64,000 bases of DNA from Eubacteriales bacterium (GTDB lineage: Bacteria > Bacillota > Clostridia > Lachnospirales > Lachnospiraceae), in the NCBI GenBank assembly GCA_030536575.1, contig JAUNPS010000001.1, forward strand, positions 89,585 to 153,584, written 5' to 3'. The position numbers and the translations under genes are program-made. The notes below the pieces were generated by a model. It made no database searches, was not told the DNA's origin, and worked only from the letters and a program-made list of their open reading frames with translations. Shown here one piece after another: positions 16,138-26,182 of the stretch (positions are counted from its first letter, which is position 1; each line of letters opens with the position of its first letter).

Positions 16138-17864
16138 TGAAACGCTTTCTCTATGGATTTAAAAAACAGTTTTTTCTCTATACGGCTGCGATTATGCTGG
16201 TTTTTCTGGCGGCAATCTCTGTCATTTTCGCGCGGACGGCCAGCCGGAATATCCGGGAGCTGGCCCTGCAAAGCTACGCAACCTCGAATGAACAGCATTT
16301 ATTGAATTTTCAGAAAAATTACGAGTCTCTCAGCAGCCTCACCCAGTCCTATGTCCTGAATACGTATATTCAGCGGGCGCTGTCTTCCGGGACGCTCACC
16401 TACACAGACCGGAAATACATCACCAGCAGCCTGCGCTATCCGAACAATGATCTGGTGGAGTCTGCTTTTTACATAAACAATGATTCGGAAATTTTTTATT
16501 CATCGCTGGATGTCCGGCGGATTGCCCTGAATCAGGAGCTTCTGGCGCTGTTTTCTTCCGCCGTGGAGGAGACGTATTCCAGGCCTGTCCTTCTTAGCCT
16601 TTCAAAGGAATATGGGGAAAATGCGGGACTTTATATAATTCGGAAGATTCGCCATCTGGAAATTAACTGCCCGCCGGGGCTTCTGGTGCTTCGGGTTTCC
16701 GAGCGTTTTTACAACAGTATTTTTTCAGACAATGGATTTCAGAAAGAGGCGATCCTTCTGCTTCTGGAACCGGATTCTGCCCTTTGTTATGCGCAGAATA
16801 CTACGGCGTTTGCCGTTCCGGATTCTGAAATGCTGGTGAAATCCTGCGCGGCGTTTGCGGAGCCTTATGGGATTCAGAACGGGCAGTATTTTTTCTGCCG
16901 GCAGGATGCGGAGACAGGATTCTGGCTGCTCTGTGTCATTCCGAAGCCGATCATTGCGGCGTATTCGGAGTCTTTTTATCGGACGCTGCTGTTCCTTTCG
17001 CTTTTCTTGCTGCTGATCCTGACGCCGTTTATTTATCTGGCAGCGGGGCATTTTACCAGGCCGGTGCGGAAGCTTTCGGAAACAATGTCGGCATTTTCGG
17101 TGGAAAATATGGGAAAGAAAATTCAGACGAGTACGAATACGGAGCTGGATACGATTTCAGAAAGTTATAATATGATGGTGCGCAATATTCAGGAATTGAT
17201 GCAGGCATTGAAAAAAGAACAGGAAATTTTACGGGCAAATGAGTACAGCCTTTTGCTGCATCAGATAAATCCGCATTTTCTTTACAATACATTGGATAAT
17301 ATCCATATGCTTGCCAGGATGCACGGCGATTCTACCACCGTTCAGCTCATTTCTTCGCTGACGAAATTGCTGCGCATCAGTTTGAGCAATGGGCATGAGA
17401 TTATTCCGCTGGCGCAGGAGTTGGAACATATTCGGTGCTATCTGGAAATCGAGCAGATTCGGACGGTGCGGCTGTTTGATTTTTGGATCGATTCGCCGGA
17501 GGAGTTGGATGAGGTGATGATTCCGAAGCTGATCTTGCAGCCGATTGTGGAGAATGGGATTAAGTATGGATTTGCGGAGTTGGAAGAAGGCGGAGTCATT
17601 ACGGTGCAGGTGCGAAGAGTGGGTGGAAATTTGTGGATTTCGGTGTTTAATAATGGGGAAGGGATTTCGGAGGAGGCGATGCGGCGGCTGAATGGGCTGT
17701 CGGGGATGAATCTGGAGGAGATTGCGCAGGAGTTTCCGCAAACGGCGGGAGGATATGGGGTCGCAAATGTGGTGTGCAGGCTGAAGCTGCGGTATCAGGA
17801 GCGGTTTGTGCTGTATTATAGTAATCAGGGCGGGACACTGTGTACGATGGTGCTGCCGGGGTAA
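16134..17864 (+). CDS. Sensor histidine kinase (YesM family)
   Basis: A 576-aa membrane kinase. TM helix about 16-36, a 250-residue external sensor region, TM helix about 287-308, HAMP (about 310-360), His-kinase domain with HQINPHFLYNTLDNI near residue 380 (phospho-His) and an ATPase domain with the N-box LQPIVENGIKYG near residue 465 and GGYGVANV near residue 540. This is the usual YesM layout. The start overlaps the stop of the regulator gene (ATGA), so translation is coupled. Confidence 0.93.
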   Translation: MMKRFLYGFKKQFFLYTAAIMLVFLAAISVIFARTASRNIRELALQSYATSNEQHLLNFQKNYESLSSLTQSYVLNTYIQRALSSGTLTYTDRKYITSSLRYPNNDLVESAFYINNDSEIFYSSLDVRRIALNQELLALFSSAVEETYSRPVLLSLSKEYGENAGLYIIRKIRHLEINCPPGLLVLRVSERFYNSIFSDNGFQKEAILLLLEPDSALCYAQNTTAFAVPDSEMLVKSCAAFAEPYGIQNGQYFFCRQDAETGFWLLCVIPKPIIAAYSESFYRTLLFLSLFLLLILTPFIYLAAGHFTRPVRKLSETMSAFSVENMGKKIQTSTNTELDTISESYNMMVRNIQELMQALKKEQEILRANEYSLLLHQINPHFLYNTLDNIHMLARMHGDSTTVQLISSLTKLLRISLSNGHEIIPLAQELEHIRCYLEIEQIRTVRLFDFWIDSPEELDEVMIPKLILQPIVENGIKYGFAELEEGGVITVQVRRVGGNLWISVFNNGEGISEEAMRRLNGLSGMNLEEIAQEFPQTAGGYGVANVVCRLKLRYQERFVLYYSNQGGTLCTMVLPG

Positions 17865-17893
17865 GAAAATAGCCCCGGACAGCGCTCACCGCA

Positions 17894-18592
17894 TTACCAT
17901 AAATCCGTCCACCCACACTCCTCTCCCTCTCTAAACGGCTCCGGCGTCTCCGACGCCTCCTGCATTTCCCGGTAAATCTGCCTGCTCACATCCGGTACTG
18001 TATCCGGCCCATAGTCTTCAAACTCCCTGGAATTTAAAATCACCGCCCCCATCCGCCGCATATCCTCGATATTCACCCTCTGAATCTCCTCCGTCTGCGA
18101 CGAACAGCAATCCTCCAAAATCACCACATTATACTCCAGCGAATTCGCATCATAACACGTCGTCCGCACACAGTTCGGCGTCGTCGTCCCGATCAGGATC
18201 ACCGTCTCCACCTGGAGCCTGCGCAGGATCAGATCCAGCTCCGTATGGAAAAATGCACTCCACCGGGGCTTGATGATCGTATAATCCCCCGGCTGCGGCC
18301 GCAGGCCCTCCGGCGCCTGGGCGCTGTTCTCCCCTCTGCTCTCCGGCGTCATCGCGCGCCCGCCGCGTTTCCACCCCTCATACCGGGTCAGCTCCACATC
18401 ACTCCCGTCCGTCCGGTAAATCCGCTTCACAAAAAACACCGGAATCCCTTTTTCGCGGGCGGTTTCCACGGCGTGTACGCAGGCGGGAACCGTAGCCGCC
18501 GCATATTTGATGCAGTGCGCGGACTTCGGATTCACGAATCCGTTCTCCATATCGATCACGATCAAAGCCGATTTTGTCTTATTTTCTTTCAT
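17894..18592 (-). CDS. Isochorismatase-family cysteine hydrolase
   Basis: A 232-aa protein of the isochorismatase/nicotinamidase fold. The catalytic triad is Asp14 (VIDMENGF), Lys108 (IIKPRWSAF) and Cys141 (TTPNCVRTTCYDA), with the cis-peptide GTTTPN before the cysteine. Likely reactions are hydrolysis of an amide such as nicotinamide or an N-carbamoyl compound; the substrate is unknown. It lies 79 bp after the second cobN gene with a GC hairpin between them, so it is either the last gene of that operon or separate. A GTG at 18598 is an alternative start. Confidence 0.85.
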   Translation of the reverse strand: MKENKTKSALIVIDMENGFVNPKSAHCIKYAAATVPACVHAVETAREKGIPVFFVKRIYRTDGSDVELTRYEGWKRGGRAMTPESRGENSAQAPEGLRPQPGDYTIIKPRWSAFFHTELDLILRRLQVETVILIGTTTPNCVRTTCYDANSLEYNVVILEDCCSSQTEEIQRVNIEDMRRMGAVILNSREFEDYGPDTVPDVSRQIYREMQEASETPEPFREGEECGWTDLW

Positions 18593-18641
18593 TTTCACAG
18601 TTCCTTTCCTCTTTTCGTTCGCGTGTCAGTGGCAAAACCGG

Positions 18642-18661
18642 GCCCCCGTTGGCCAGGGGGC
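18642..18661 (-). terminator. GC-rich hairpin after the second cobN gene
   Basis: GCCCCC and GGGGGC pair around an eight-base loop, followed on the minus strand by CCGGTTTTG. The T tail is short, so termination may be partial. Confidence 0.5.
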
Positions 18662-18671
18662 ATCCCGCCGC

Positions 18672-21600
18672 TCAGAGCCGCCCCTCCAGCGTGTTCAAAT
18701 ATGCATCAATCTCCTGCAAATTCTCCCGCCATCCCTCCACCTGCTCATCCCGCACAATCTCCACGCTGCCTCCCTGAATCTCTCCATTTCCTCCCGCCTC
18801 ATCTTCCATACAGCCCTCAATCCGCAGATAATCCTCCCGCAGCGCCTGCAGCACCTCTTCCTGCGGCTTCCACCTTCCCCGGCTCTCCAACTCCAGCAGC
18901 CGCCGCGCAATCTCCTCCGCCGCATACGGATTCTGCCCCAAAAGCCACTCCCGCATTTCCTCCTGATTCACATACGTCTCCGCCAACTGATCCAGAACCG
19001 CATCAGAAACGCAGTCATTCATACACTTCGCCTCAAAAACCCGCTGCATCCGGCTCATCATCTCGCCCGCTCCCCGGTATCCCTCCTCACGCGTCCGATC
19101 CTGCCAGACCGGATTCAGCAGCGTCTGCCGAATATCCCGCTCCACGCTCTCTCCCAGCGCCAGCGTCTCCATCGGCTGATTTTTCTCACTGTAACTCTGA
19201 TACTGGCGGATCTCCTTCTTCCCAATCATCTTCGCCGCCAGCCGGAACCCTCCCTGCACCTGTACCCCAAAACCGCAGGACAGCGAATCATTCCTCCTGG
19301 AAGAAGACAAATCACAGCTCAAATCAATCTTCTTCACATTCTGGACAAACTCCCGGATACTGCTCCTCCCGTTCAGTCCGTTTCCATACGCAAACGCGGA
19401 TGCCTGGATAAAATACCGGGCCAGGTCTTCGTCCGTTTCCCAGGCGCTGGCCTTCAGCGCCAGATCCAGCCCAGCCCCATACGTTCCCGGCGGGTCGCCG
19501 AAAATCCGGATCGTACCGGCTCGCTTCCCCAGCTCGCCGCATTCACGCTCCATTTCATGAGTATTCGCCAAAATGTAGTTCTCCTCCTCGCTCTCCGGCA
19601 GGGAAGCTGCCAACAGCACCGCTTCGTCCATCAGATTCACCGCATCCGGCCAGGTATCCCGCATCACGCCGGAAATCCGCAGCGTCACATCGATCCTGGG
19701 CCGCCCCAGTTCGGAAACGGGGATTTCCTTCAGCCCAATCACCCGGCCCTGCCGATCCCAGACCGGACGCACCCCCAGCAAATACAGGAACTGGGAGAGC
19801 TGCTCTCCATGGGTACGGGCAATGTCCAGCGAAATCATATTCATTGCAATCTTCTTCGGATAGGCTCCCGCATCTTTCAAATATGTCTCCAAAAGCTGTT
19901 TCGCCAGCTCGCTTCCCCGCTCATAAGCCACCGGGTCCGGAATCTTATCCATGTTCATCTGATAAAAATTCCGCCCCGTCGGCAAAATCCTCCGCCCGTT
20001 TTCATCCGGCATCCCGCCTTCCGAAGACGGAATAAAGCCGCCGTTCAGCCCGTGAACCAGCAGATCCATCTCCTGTTTTGTGCACAGCAAAAGCCGGTAC
20101 ACCCGCCGGATATCCTCTCCCAGCAGTCCTCCCGTGTCCGTACTGCGCAGACATTCTTCGACAACTTCCCGCACCCGCCGCTGATAATCAAAGGCGCTTT
20201 CGTTCGCCCTGCGCTCCAATACCTGATCTGCCAGAAGCAGCTCTGTCAGATACCCAAGAATCTCTTCCTCATCCGGATTTTCTCCAAACACATGGAGCCT
20301 GGAAAGCTTCCCGCTTTCCGCGCTGGCCAGCAGTGCATCCCGCACAAGTGAAATCCCTTCCTCGAAAGTTTCCGCCGAATTCAATAATCCGCGCATGGCT
20401 TCCTTTTCTTCCAGCAGCTCCAAAATCCGTTCCCGAAAGGCTGTCCCCTGTCCGTTTTTCATCTGCACGGCTTCTTCATACGCCTGAATCTGATCCATCA
20501 GCCGCAGTTCCTCCGCGTCAAAGCCGCCGCTGCTGGCCGGATAATATCCAAACAAAACCGCATTCGCCCTGCGCTTCGCAATGCATCCTTCCGAAGTCAC
20601 TCCGATATGATACGGATAAAGGTTCGGCATGCTTCCCAGCACGGCATACGGCCAGCACTCCTGCCCCAGGCCGCTTCCCTTCCCCGGAAGATATTCCAGG
20701 CTTCCGTCCGTTCCGATATGAACCACGGCATGCACCTGCCGCACCCGTTCCAGATAGCGGTACGTGGCAATATACTGATGAGTGGGCGGGCAATTCGGAT
20801 CATGGAGAATCCGGCAGACCTCCCCGGTACATTTCGCACCATAGCACCCGCGCTTCGGCTGCACCAGCAGACAGACATTGCCAAAAGACAGTCCGGTAAT
20901 AATCAGGTCGCCGCCCTGCACCATGCCTTCTCCGGGCGGATCCCCCCATGCTTTCCGGAGGGCTTCCCGCATCCGCGGGGTAAATTCCTGAAAATACTCC
21001 TGATATTCGCCCTGGGCGGACATCCGGTACAAACAGCCTCCGCTTTGCAGGATATCTTCCACGCTTGTCCAGCGAAAATCCGAGAACGCCTTTTTCTCCA
21101 GAATCAATTTCAGCAGCGCCTTGCCGTCCTCCGGAATCTGTTCCACCTGATATCCTTCTTTCTTCAGGCGCTTCAGAATCGCCACCGCACTTTCCAGCGC
21201 ATCCAGCCCAAACGCCTTCCCAATCGTCGCCTCAACGCCTGCGCAGACAGAATTGTGTAAAATAAGCGCTATCTTTTTACGGCTGTTGGGCGTCGTCCGA
21301 AGGGCAATCCAGCTTTTTACCCGCCTGGCAAGCCCCTTTATGCTCTCTGGTTGTAAAACAATCTTCCGCTCCCTGGGGCTTCGCAGCGCAATCAGCACCG
21401 GTTCCGTCATGCCCGCCATCTCCGGATTCAAATAAGCCGACTGCATTTCCTCCGCCAGCGGATTCGTCTCTTCCTCCCACGTCTCGGTGGTGACGAAATA
21501 CGTGCTGACCGGATGGAAGACCGGAACATCGTATTTGCAGAACATCCGGACTGAATTCTCCGACGCGCTCAGCCCGTCCGCCCCCTTAATCAAATGCATC

Positions 21601-22343
21601 TGGAACTGCACCAGCCCCTGAATCAGCACCTTCCCATCCTGACAGAAATAGTGCTCCACAAGCTCCTCAAACCCATAGCTGCGGATCGTCTCCCCGGTTT
21701 CCCCGGCGGAAAAGACCGGAATCACACCGATTCCCAGTTCGTGAAATGCTCCAATCAATGCTTCCTCTGCCTGAAGGGTCTGGCTGACCCAGGAACTCCG
21801 ATGGCTCATGATTCCCACATACGTCTCATAGCCCGCTTCCTCTTTTTCCAAAAAAGCCGTTACATCCTGGTAAACCTCTCCGGTACGAACTCCATAAATC
21901 CCGTCAAAGGGCAGCCTGCACGGCTCCTCCGGAATCGGCGCCCCCTCCTCCAAAAACAGCCAGTGCCGGATATAGGAAACGCAGCGGCGCAGATTTTCAT
22001 CACCGCCATACAACAGATATTCATTGATCGTCGTAATAAATTCTTTTTTTACATTTCCCTGATTCAGCAGGAGCGCCTCCGAGCCGACGGGAACCAGCAG
22101 CATTTCTCCCTGCAAGGCGGTCAGAAATTCTTCCTGCGTTTTATTCATTCCACGGCTTCCAAACAAAAGGGCTACCTGCTCTTCCCGACACCAGGTATCC
22201 AGCTTTTCCAAAAACTCCTGCCTCTTTTGCTCGGTATCCAGCATGTCCCACTGGTAAATGCATAAGCTGACCTTCTGCTCCTGAGCGGCCTCTTCCCAGC
22301 CGCTTCCCTGCCCGCAAAACAAATCCAAAAGTATCAGTCTCAT
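18672..22343 (-). CDS. CobN-like chelatase large subunit, divergent paralogue
   Basis: A 1223-aa protein of the CobN/ChlH/BchH family, the tetrapyrrole-binding subunit of ATP-dependent metal chelatases. The conserved metal-site segment reads HIGTDGSLEYLPGK near residue 539, where the upstream paralogue and the family have HVGTHG-x-x-E. The second histidine is thus Asp here. Other family features remain: YLLGVRPVW, ELGRPRIDVTLRISG and GDPPGTYGAG. The start at 22343 overlaps the stop of the first cobN (ATGA) with AAGGAGA upstream; longer starts are rejected. It may be a second chelatase for a different tetrapyrrole or metal, or a partner of the first copy. Confidence 0.9.
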   Translation of the reverse strand: MRLILLDLFCGQGSGWEEAAQEQKVSLCIYQWDMLDTEQKRQEFLEKLDTWCREEQVALLFGSRGMNKTQEEFLTALQGEMLLVPVGSEALLLNQGNVKKEFITTINEYLLYGGDENLRRCVSYIRHWLFLEEGAPIPEEPCRLPFDGIYGVRTGEVYQDVTAFLEKEEAGYETYVGIMSHRSSWVSQTLQAEEALIGAFHELGIGVIPVFSAGETGETIRSYGFEELVEHYFCQDGKVLIQGLVQFQMHLIKGADGLSASENSVRMFCKYDVPVFHPVSTYFVTTETWEEETNPLAEEMQSAYLNPEMAGMTEPVLIALRSPRERKIVLQPESIKGLARRVKSWIALRTTPNSRKKIALILHNSVCAGVEATIGKAFGLDALESAVAILKRLKKEGYQVEQIPEDGKALLKLILEKKAFSDFRWTSVEDILQSGGCLYRMSAQGEYQEYFQEFTPRMREALRKAWGDPPGEGMVQGGDLIITGLSFGNVCLLVQPKRGCYGAKCTGEVCRILHDPNCPPTHQYIATYRYLERVRQVHAVVHIGTDGSLEYLPGKGSGLGQECWPYAVLGSMPNLYPYHIGVTSEGCIAKRRANAVLFGYYPASSGGFDAEELRLMDQIQAYEEAVQMKNGQGTAFRERILELLEEKEAMRGLLNSAETFEEGISLVRDALLASAESGKLSRLHVFGENPDEEEILGYLTELLLADQVLERRANESAFDYQRRVREVVEECLRSTDTGGLLGEDIRRVYRLLLCTKQEMDLLVHGLNGGFIPSSEGGMPDENGRRILPTGRNFYQMNMDKIPDPVAYERGSELAKQLLETYLKDAGAYPKKIAMNMISLDIARTHGEQLSQFLYLLGVRPVWDRQGRVIGLKEIPVSELGRPRIDVTLRISGVMRDTWPDAVNLMDEAVLLAASLPESEEENYILANTHEMERECGELGKRAGTIRIFGDPPGTYGAGLDLALKASAWETDEDLARYFIQASAFAYGNGLNGRSSIREFVQNVKKIDLSCDLSSSRRNDSLSCGFGVQVQGGFRLAAKMIGKKEIRQYQSYSEKNQPMETLALGESVERDIRQTLLNPVWQDRTREEGYRGAGEMMSRMQRVFEAKCMNDCVSDAVLDQLAETYVNQEEMREWLLGQNPYAAEEIARRLLELESRGRWKPQEEVLQALREDYLRIEGCMEDEAGGNGEIQGGSVEIVRDEQVEGWRENLQEIDAYLNTLEGRL

Positions 22344-25300
22344 TCTTCGTCTCCTTCGAAATCCCCTTCCATTTCCAGGTAAATTTCCTGCAGTTTCTCC
22401 AGCTTCTCCTCCGAGGCGTTCCACATGTTCCGCTGCGCCGCCTCCAGCAGCCGCTCGCTCATCGCATGCAGCGCCCAGGGATTTACCTCTTTAATCCAGT
22501 CGTGAAGCTCCTGGTTATTCAGATATTGCTCAAACACATCGTCGTACATATAGTCCTCGACCACATCGCTGGTCGCGTCCCAGCCGAACAAAATGTCCAC
22601 CATAACCGAAAATTCCTGCGCACCTTTGAATCCGTGCTGCTTCATTCCCTCAATCCACCGGGGATTGTTGATCCGCGCCCGCATAATCCGGGCCGTCTCC
22701 TGAGCCACATTGCGCGTCACTACGTGCTCCGTATCCGCCGCATTGGTGGAATAGGAGGCCGGGGCACTCCCTTTCTGAGACTTGACCGCGGCAATCAGCC
22801 CGCCGTGATAATTATAGAAATCGTCGCTGTCCAGCATGTCCGCCTCGCAGGAAGAAATATTCTTCACCGTCACATCACACCCTGTCAGCCGATTCGCGAA
22901 CAAATCCTGCATCTTTTCCCCGTGATACCGTCTGGAATAGCCGTGGCCGCTCCAGGTAATGTACGCCTTCCCTAAGTCGTCGCTGGTCTCCCATTTCCGG
23001 CTGTTGACCATGATATCGACGCCTGCCCCATAGTTTCCGGGCGGGCATCCGAAAATCCGCACAGCCGCCCGCTCGTAGGCCTGCTCCCGATCCAGCCCGC
23101 TCTTCAGGAACGTCTCCATGTCCGCTTCCACATGCTTGCGGATGAAATTTTCCTCCGGCCCTTCCTCCAGCCCGGCGGCTAAGTTGACCGCTTCATCCAC
23201 CAATTCGATCAGATTCGGGAAGGTATCCCGGAACAGGCCGCTGATGCGAAGCGTCACATCGATTCTGGGACGTCCCAGCTCCTCTGTCGGGATCACTTCC
23301 AACCCGATCACCCGATCCGTCTGCCCCAGCCAGACCGGACGCACGCCATACAGATACAGGATTTCTGCAATGTCGTCGCCGCCCGTCTTCATCGTCTCCC
23401 CGGAATAAACCACAATCGCAATCTCCTCCGGAACCGCTCCCGTCTCCTTCTCATGGGTCTTCAAGAGCTGGTCAGCCAGCCTTTTGCCTGTCTCCCAGGC
23501 CGCGCGGCTGGGAACCTCGGTGGGATCGATCGTGTAAAAATTCCGCCCGGTCGGCAGGATGTGCGCGTTCCCGCGGCTGGGCGCGCCGGAAGGCCCTTTT
23601 CGCACAAATTTCCCGTTCAGGCCGTCCAGCACCGACTGAATTTCATCCGCTGTGTCCATCAGGCGCGGATACACTTCGTCGGCCACGAACCGGAGACACT
23701 GTTCCAGTTGGTCACTCCGCGCCGGATTCAGCCCCTCCTGTTCGGAAATCTCCTGAATCATTCCTGCAATTTCTGTCTTCGCATACCCTTTTTCTTCCCA
23801 GCATGCAAACAGCTTCCGGCCAATCTCATCCGCCTGCTCCAGCTTCATGGCGTTCGTGCGGCCCGTTTCGTCGCACGCTTCCGGATACTCCAGCAAAGAT
23901 TCCAGATCATAGCCCAGCATCCGGCAAATCCCCTGGCGCAGAGACGGTACATTGCCATTTTTCACCCGCACCAGAAGCCGCAGAAGATTCGTCAGGCGCT
24001 CGCCTTTTGGCGGCTGGCCAAACACGTGCAGGCCGTCCCGGATCTCCGAAGCCTTGATTTCGCTGACCCACAGATGCAGCTTTTCGGCCGTCTCCTCAAA
24101 GGATTCCGTAAAATCCTGCCAGGTAAGTCCCAGATCCCGCGTCAGATTCATGCGCTCTGCCAGTTCCCGGATTTCTTCCTGCAATTCGGCCGTCTTGCTG
24201 TTGCCGTTCTGTTTCGCATGGTAATACTTTGCCAGCCGCTCATCGATCACCGCAATGTCCCCATAAGCTCCTCCTTCCCGCATGGATGGGATCAGATGAT
24301 CCACAATGCAGGCGGCCGTCCGGCGCTTGGCCTGGGCTCCCTCACCCGGCACATCAATGATATACGGATAAATGTTTGGCAGGTTCCCAATAGCCGCGTC
24401 CGGATAGCAGTTCCGGGACAGCCCGATTTCCTTCCCCGGAAGCCACTCGATGGTGCCGTGGGTACCGACGTGAATCACCGCATTGGCCCCAAATTCGTAT
24501 TCCAGGTAGCGGTAAAAGGCCAGATATTGGTAGGGACATACCAGGTCGGTAGAGTGATAGCATTCCTCCGCTTTCTCTTCCTGCGCCCGGGGCGGCTGCA
24601 AGCCGATCAGAATATTTCCATTTTTAATGCACGGAACCAGAATCTGATCTCCCACTGCCATAAAGTCGCCCGGCGCTTCGCCCCAGTCCCGCAAAAGCTC
24701 CCTGCGGATCTTTTCCGGCAGCGCCGTGAACCAGCTCTGCCACTCCTGGGGCCCCGCCGTTGCCTCCGCCCGCGCAAGCAGTTCCTCGGCCGAACGGAAA
24801 CGCCCGTCATTCGTCAGCCCCTTCGTAATCCGGTCAATAATCTCCTGCCCGTCCCGGAACGCATACTCTGTGCGGATGCCCTGTCCTTCCATGGCGCACA
24901 CCAGATGGTAAACGGATTCCGGCGTGTCCAGCCCGTAGGCGCAGCCGATCATGTCCGCCCGGGGCGGCATATTGTGCAGAATAATCGCAACCTTTTTCTC
25001 AGACTGGGGGATTCTGGAAAGGTTCGCCCAGTTCTTCGCCAGACGGACAAGCTTCTCCGCCCGATCCCGGACCAGCACCGGACGTTCCTTCACGCCGTAA
25101 GGGGTTTTCACCTGTTCCGTGCAGGTCAGAGGAACGCCGATGAGCTGGCCGTCAAATTCCGCCGTGTAAACATTGCCCAGATACATCGCATCCATCCCCC
25201 GCACCGACTCCTGCCACTGCTGATACGTATAATTCGTCGTCAGCGCCTGGATGGCCGGAACGCCCAGAATCTCAAAAATACTGTCCTGTACCTGCTCCAT

Positions 25301-26095
25301 CCCACAACCCGGCGCGGAAAGTACGCTGAGGGAATGTCCGGCTGCCACGATCATTGCCTGGGGAACGCTGCGCCCCTCCCAGATCAGGTACTTCCGGAGG
25401 GAAGCCCGCAGGCCGCCGTAAGAAACGTCCGTCGACGGCATCACATTGGAATAGAGCACCAGCGGTGTACAGCCAAAATCCCGGATGATTGCCATCAATT
25501 GATCCAGGTATTCCGTTTCACCAGTTTGAATGGTATGGAAATGGATCAGCACGCCGATGACCGGCTTCGGATCCTGGCTGACCGCTTCCAGATAGGCTTC
25601 GTCCGTCAGCCCTTCGTCCTTTCCATAATACCCGTCCCAGCGCGGGAACACGACCGGTTCATACGTACAGGGATAACCGGCCACCTTCTGAAACAGATAA
25701 CGCAGAAAATTCCGCAGATTTTCTTTCCCGCCTGCTTCCAGGTAACTCAACAGGGTAGTCACCACCTGGGCCGGAAGTTTGCATTGCTTCGTCATCTCTT
25801 CCATTTCGGATTCAATGGTCGAGCGGAAGAAATACGGTTTTTTTCCTTCGAAATACTCCCGAAATTTTAAGTAGCTCCGGAAATAGGCCATACTTCCATG
25901 AAAATTGAAGATGACAAAGTCCGCCTGCTTCACGCTTTCCAGGCTTTCCCTGCAAATATCTTCGTCCCGGTCGATCTCCGCTGTGTCATAGACGTCCATG
26001 AAAATATCGCTTATTTCCCTTCCTGCCTCCTCGAACGCTTCCCGAAAATCGCAGACAGGCCGTTTTCCTTCAAAAATTGCCGCAATTTTAAACAT
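22340..26095 (-). CDS. cobN: CobN-like cobaltochelatase large subunit
   Basis: A 1251-aa CobN/ChlH-family protein. It has the canonical HVGTHGTIEWLPGK near residue 539, ILPTGRNFYTIDPTEVPSRAAWE near residue 855, LYGVRPVW, ELGRPRIDVTLRISGLFRDTFP and FGCPPGNYGAG. With the ChlI/ChlD-like proteins of the same operon it would form a three-part ATP-driven chelatase. The classic aerobic role is cobalt insertion into hydrogenobyrinate diamide, but no ring-synthesis genes are nearby and CobN relatives acting on other tetrapyrroles exist. Metal and substrate are therefore open. An intrinsic terminator lies between btuF and this gene. Confidence 0.92.
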   Translation of the reverse strand: MFKIAAIFEGKRPVCDFREAFEEAGREISDIFMDVYDTAEIDRDEDICRESLESVKQADFVIFNFHGSMAYFRSYLKFREYFEGKKPYFFRSTIESEMEEMTKQCKLPAQVVTTLLSYLEAGGKENLRNFLRYLFQKVAGYPCTYEPVVFPRWDGYYGKDEGLTDEAYLEAVSQDPKPVIGVLIHFHTIQTGETEYLDQLMAIIRDFGCTPLVLYSNVMPSTDVSYGGLRASLRKYLIWEGRSVPQAMIVAAGHSLSVLSAPGCGMEQVQDSIFEILGVPAIQALTTNYTYQQWQESVRGMDAMYLGNVYTAEFDGQLIGVPLTCTEQVKTPYGVKERPVLVRDRAEKLVRLAKNWANLSRIPQSEKKVAIILHNMPPRADMIGCAYGLDTPESVYHLVCAMEGQGIRTEYAFRDGQEIIDRITKGLTNDGRFRSAEELLARAEATAGPQEWQSWFTALPEKIRRELLRDWGEAPGDFMAVGDQILVPCIKNGNILIGLQPPRAQEEKAEECYHSTDLVCPYQYLAFYRYLEYEFGANAVIHVGTHGTIEWLPGKEIGLSRNCYPDAAIGNLPNIYPYIIDVPGEGAQAKRRTAACIVDHLIPSMREGGAYGDIAVIDERLAKYYHAKQNGNSKTAELQEEIRELAERMNLTRDLGLTWQDFTESFEETAEKLHLWVSEIKASEIRDGLHVFGQPPKGERLTNLLRLLVRVKNGNVPSLRQGICRMLGYDLESLLEYPEACDETGRTNAMKLEQADEIGRKLFACWEEKGYAKTEIAGMIQEISEQEGLNPARSDQLEQCLRFVADEVYPRLMDTADEIQSVLDGLNGKFVRKGPSGAPSRGNAHILPTGRNFYTIDPTEVPSRAAWETGKRLADQLLKTHEKETGAVPEEIAIVVYSGETMKTGGDDIAEILYLYGVRPVWLGQTDRVIGLEVIPTEELGRPRIDVTLRISGLFRDTFPNLIELVDEAVNLAAGLEEGPEENFIRKHVEADMETFLKSGLDREQAYERAAVRIFGCPPGNYGAGVDIMVNSRKWETSDDLGKAYITWSGHGYSRRYHGEKMQDLFANRLTGCDVTVKNISSCEADMLDSDDFYNYHGGLIAAVKSQKGSAPASYSTNAADTEHVVTRNVAQETARIMRARINNPRWIEGMKQHGFKGAQEFSVMVDILFGWDATSDVVEDYMYDDVFEQYLNNQELHDWIKEVNPWALHAMSERLLEAAQRNMWNASEEKLEKLQEIYLEMEGDFEGDEE

Positions 26096-26132
26096 ACCTC
26101 TTCTCCTTTCCTGCCGTGCTGACCCGCAGGTG

Positions 26133-26171
26133 AAAAAACTGGCTGCCGCACATTTCCATGCACCAGCCAGT
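26133..26171 (-). terminator. Intrinsic terminator between btuF-like and cobN
   Basis: ACTGGCTG (26138-26145) and CAGCCAGT (26164-26171) form a perfect eight-base stem, followed on the minus strand by six T. It starts 12 bp beyond the btuF-like stop. It would lower transcription of both cobN genes relative to the genes before them. Confidence 0.8.
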
Positions 26172-26182
26172 CCATGCTTTAT

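Noticed and set aside
18507-20351. Plus-strand open frame of 614 codons opposite the second cobN
   Set aside because: Antisense shadow with a His/Pro/Arg-rich product and no start signal.
23453-25870. Long plus-strand open frame of 805 codons opposite cobN
   Set aside because: It is the antisense shadow of a GC-rich gene; it has no ribosome site or recognisable domain, and the minus-strand CobN motifs are unmistakable.
18672-26095. Magnesium chelatase for chlorophyll synthesis
   Set aside because: No photosynthesis gene is present and the cobalamin riboswitch, BtuFCD and CbiZ point to corrinoids.
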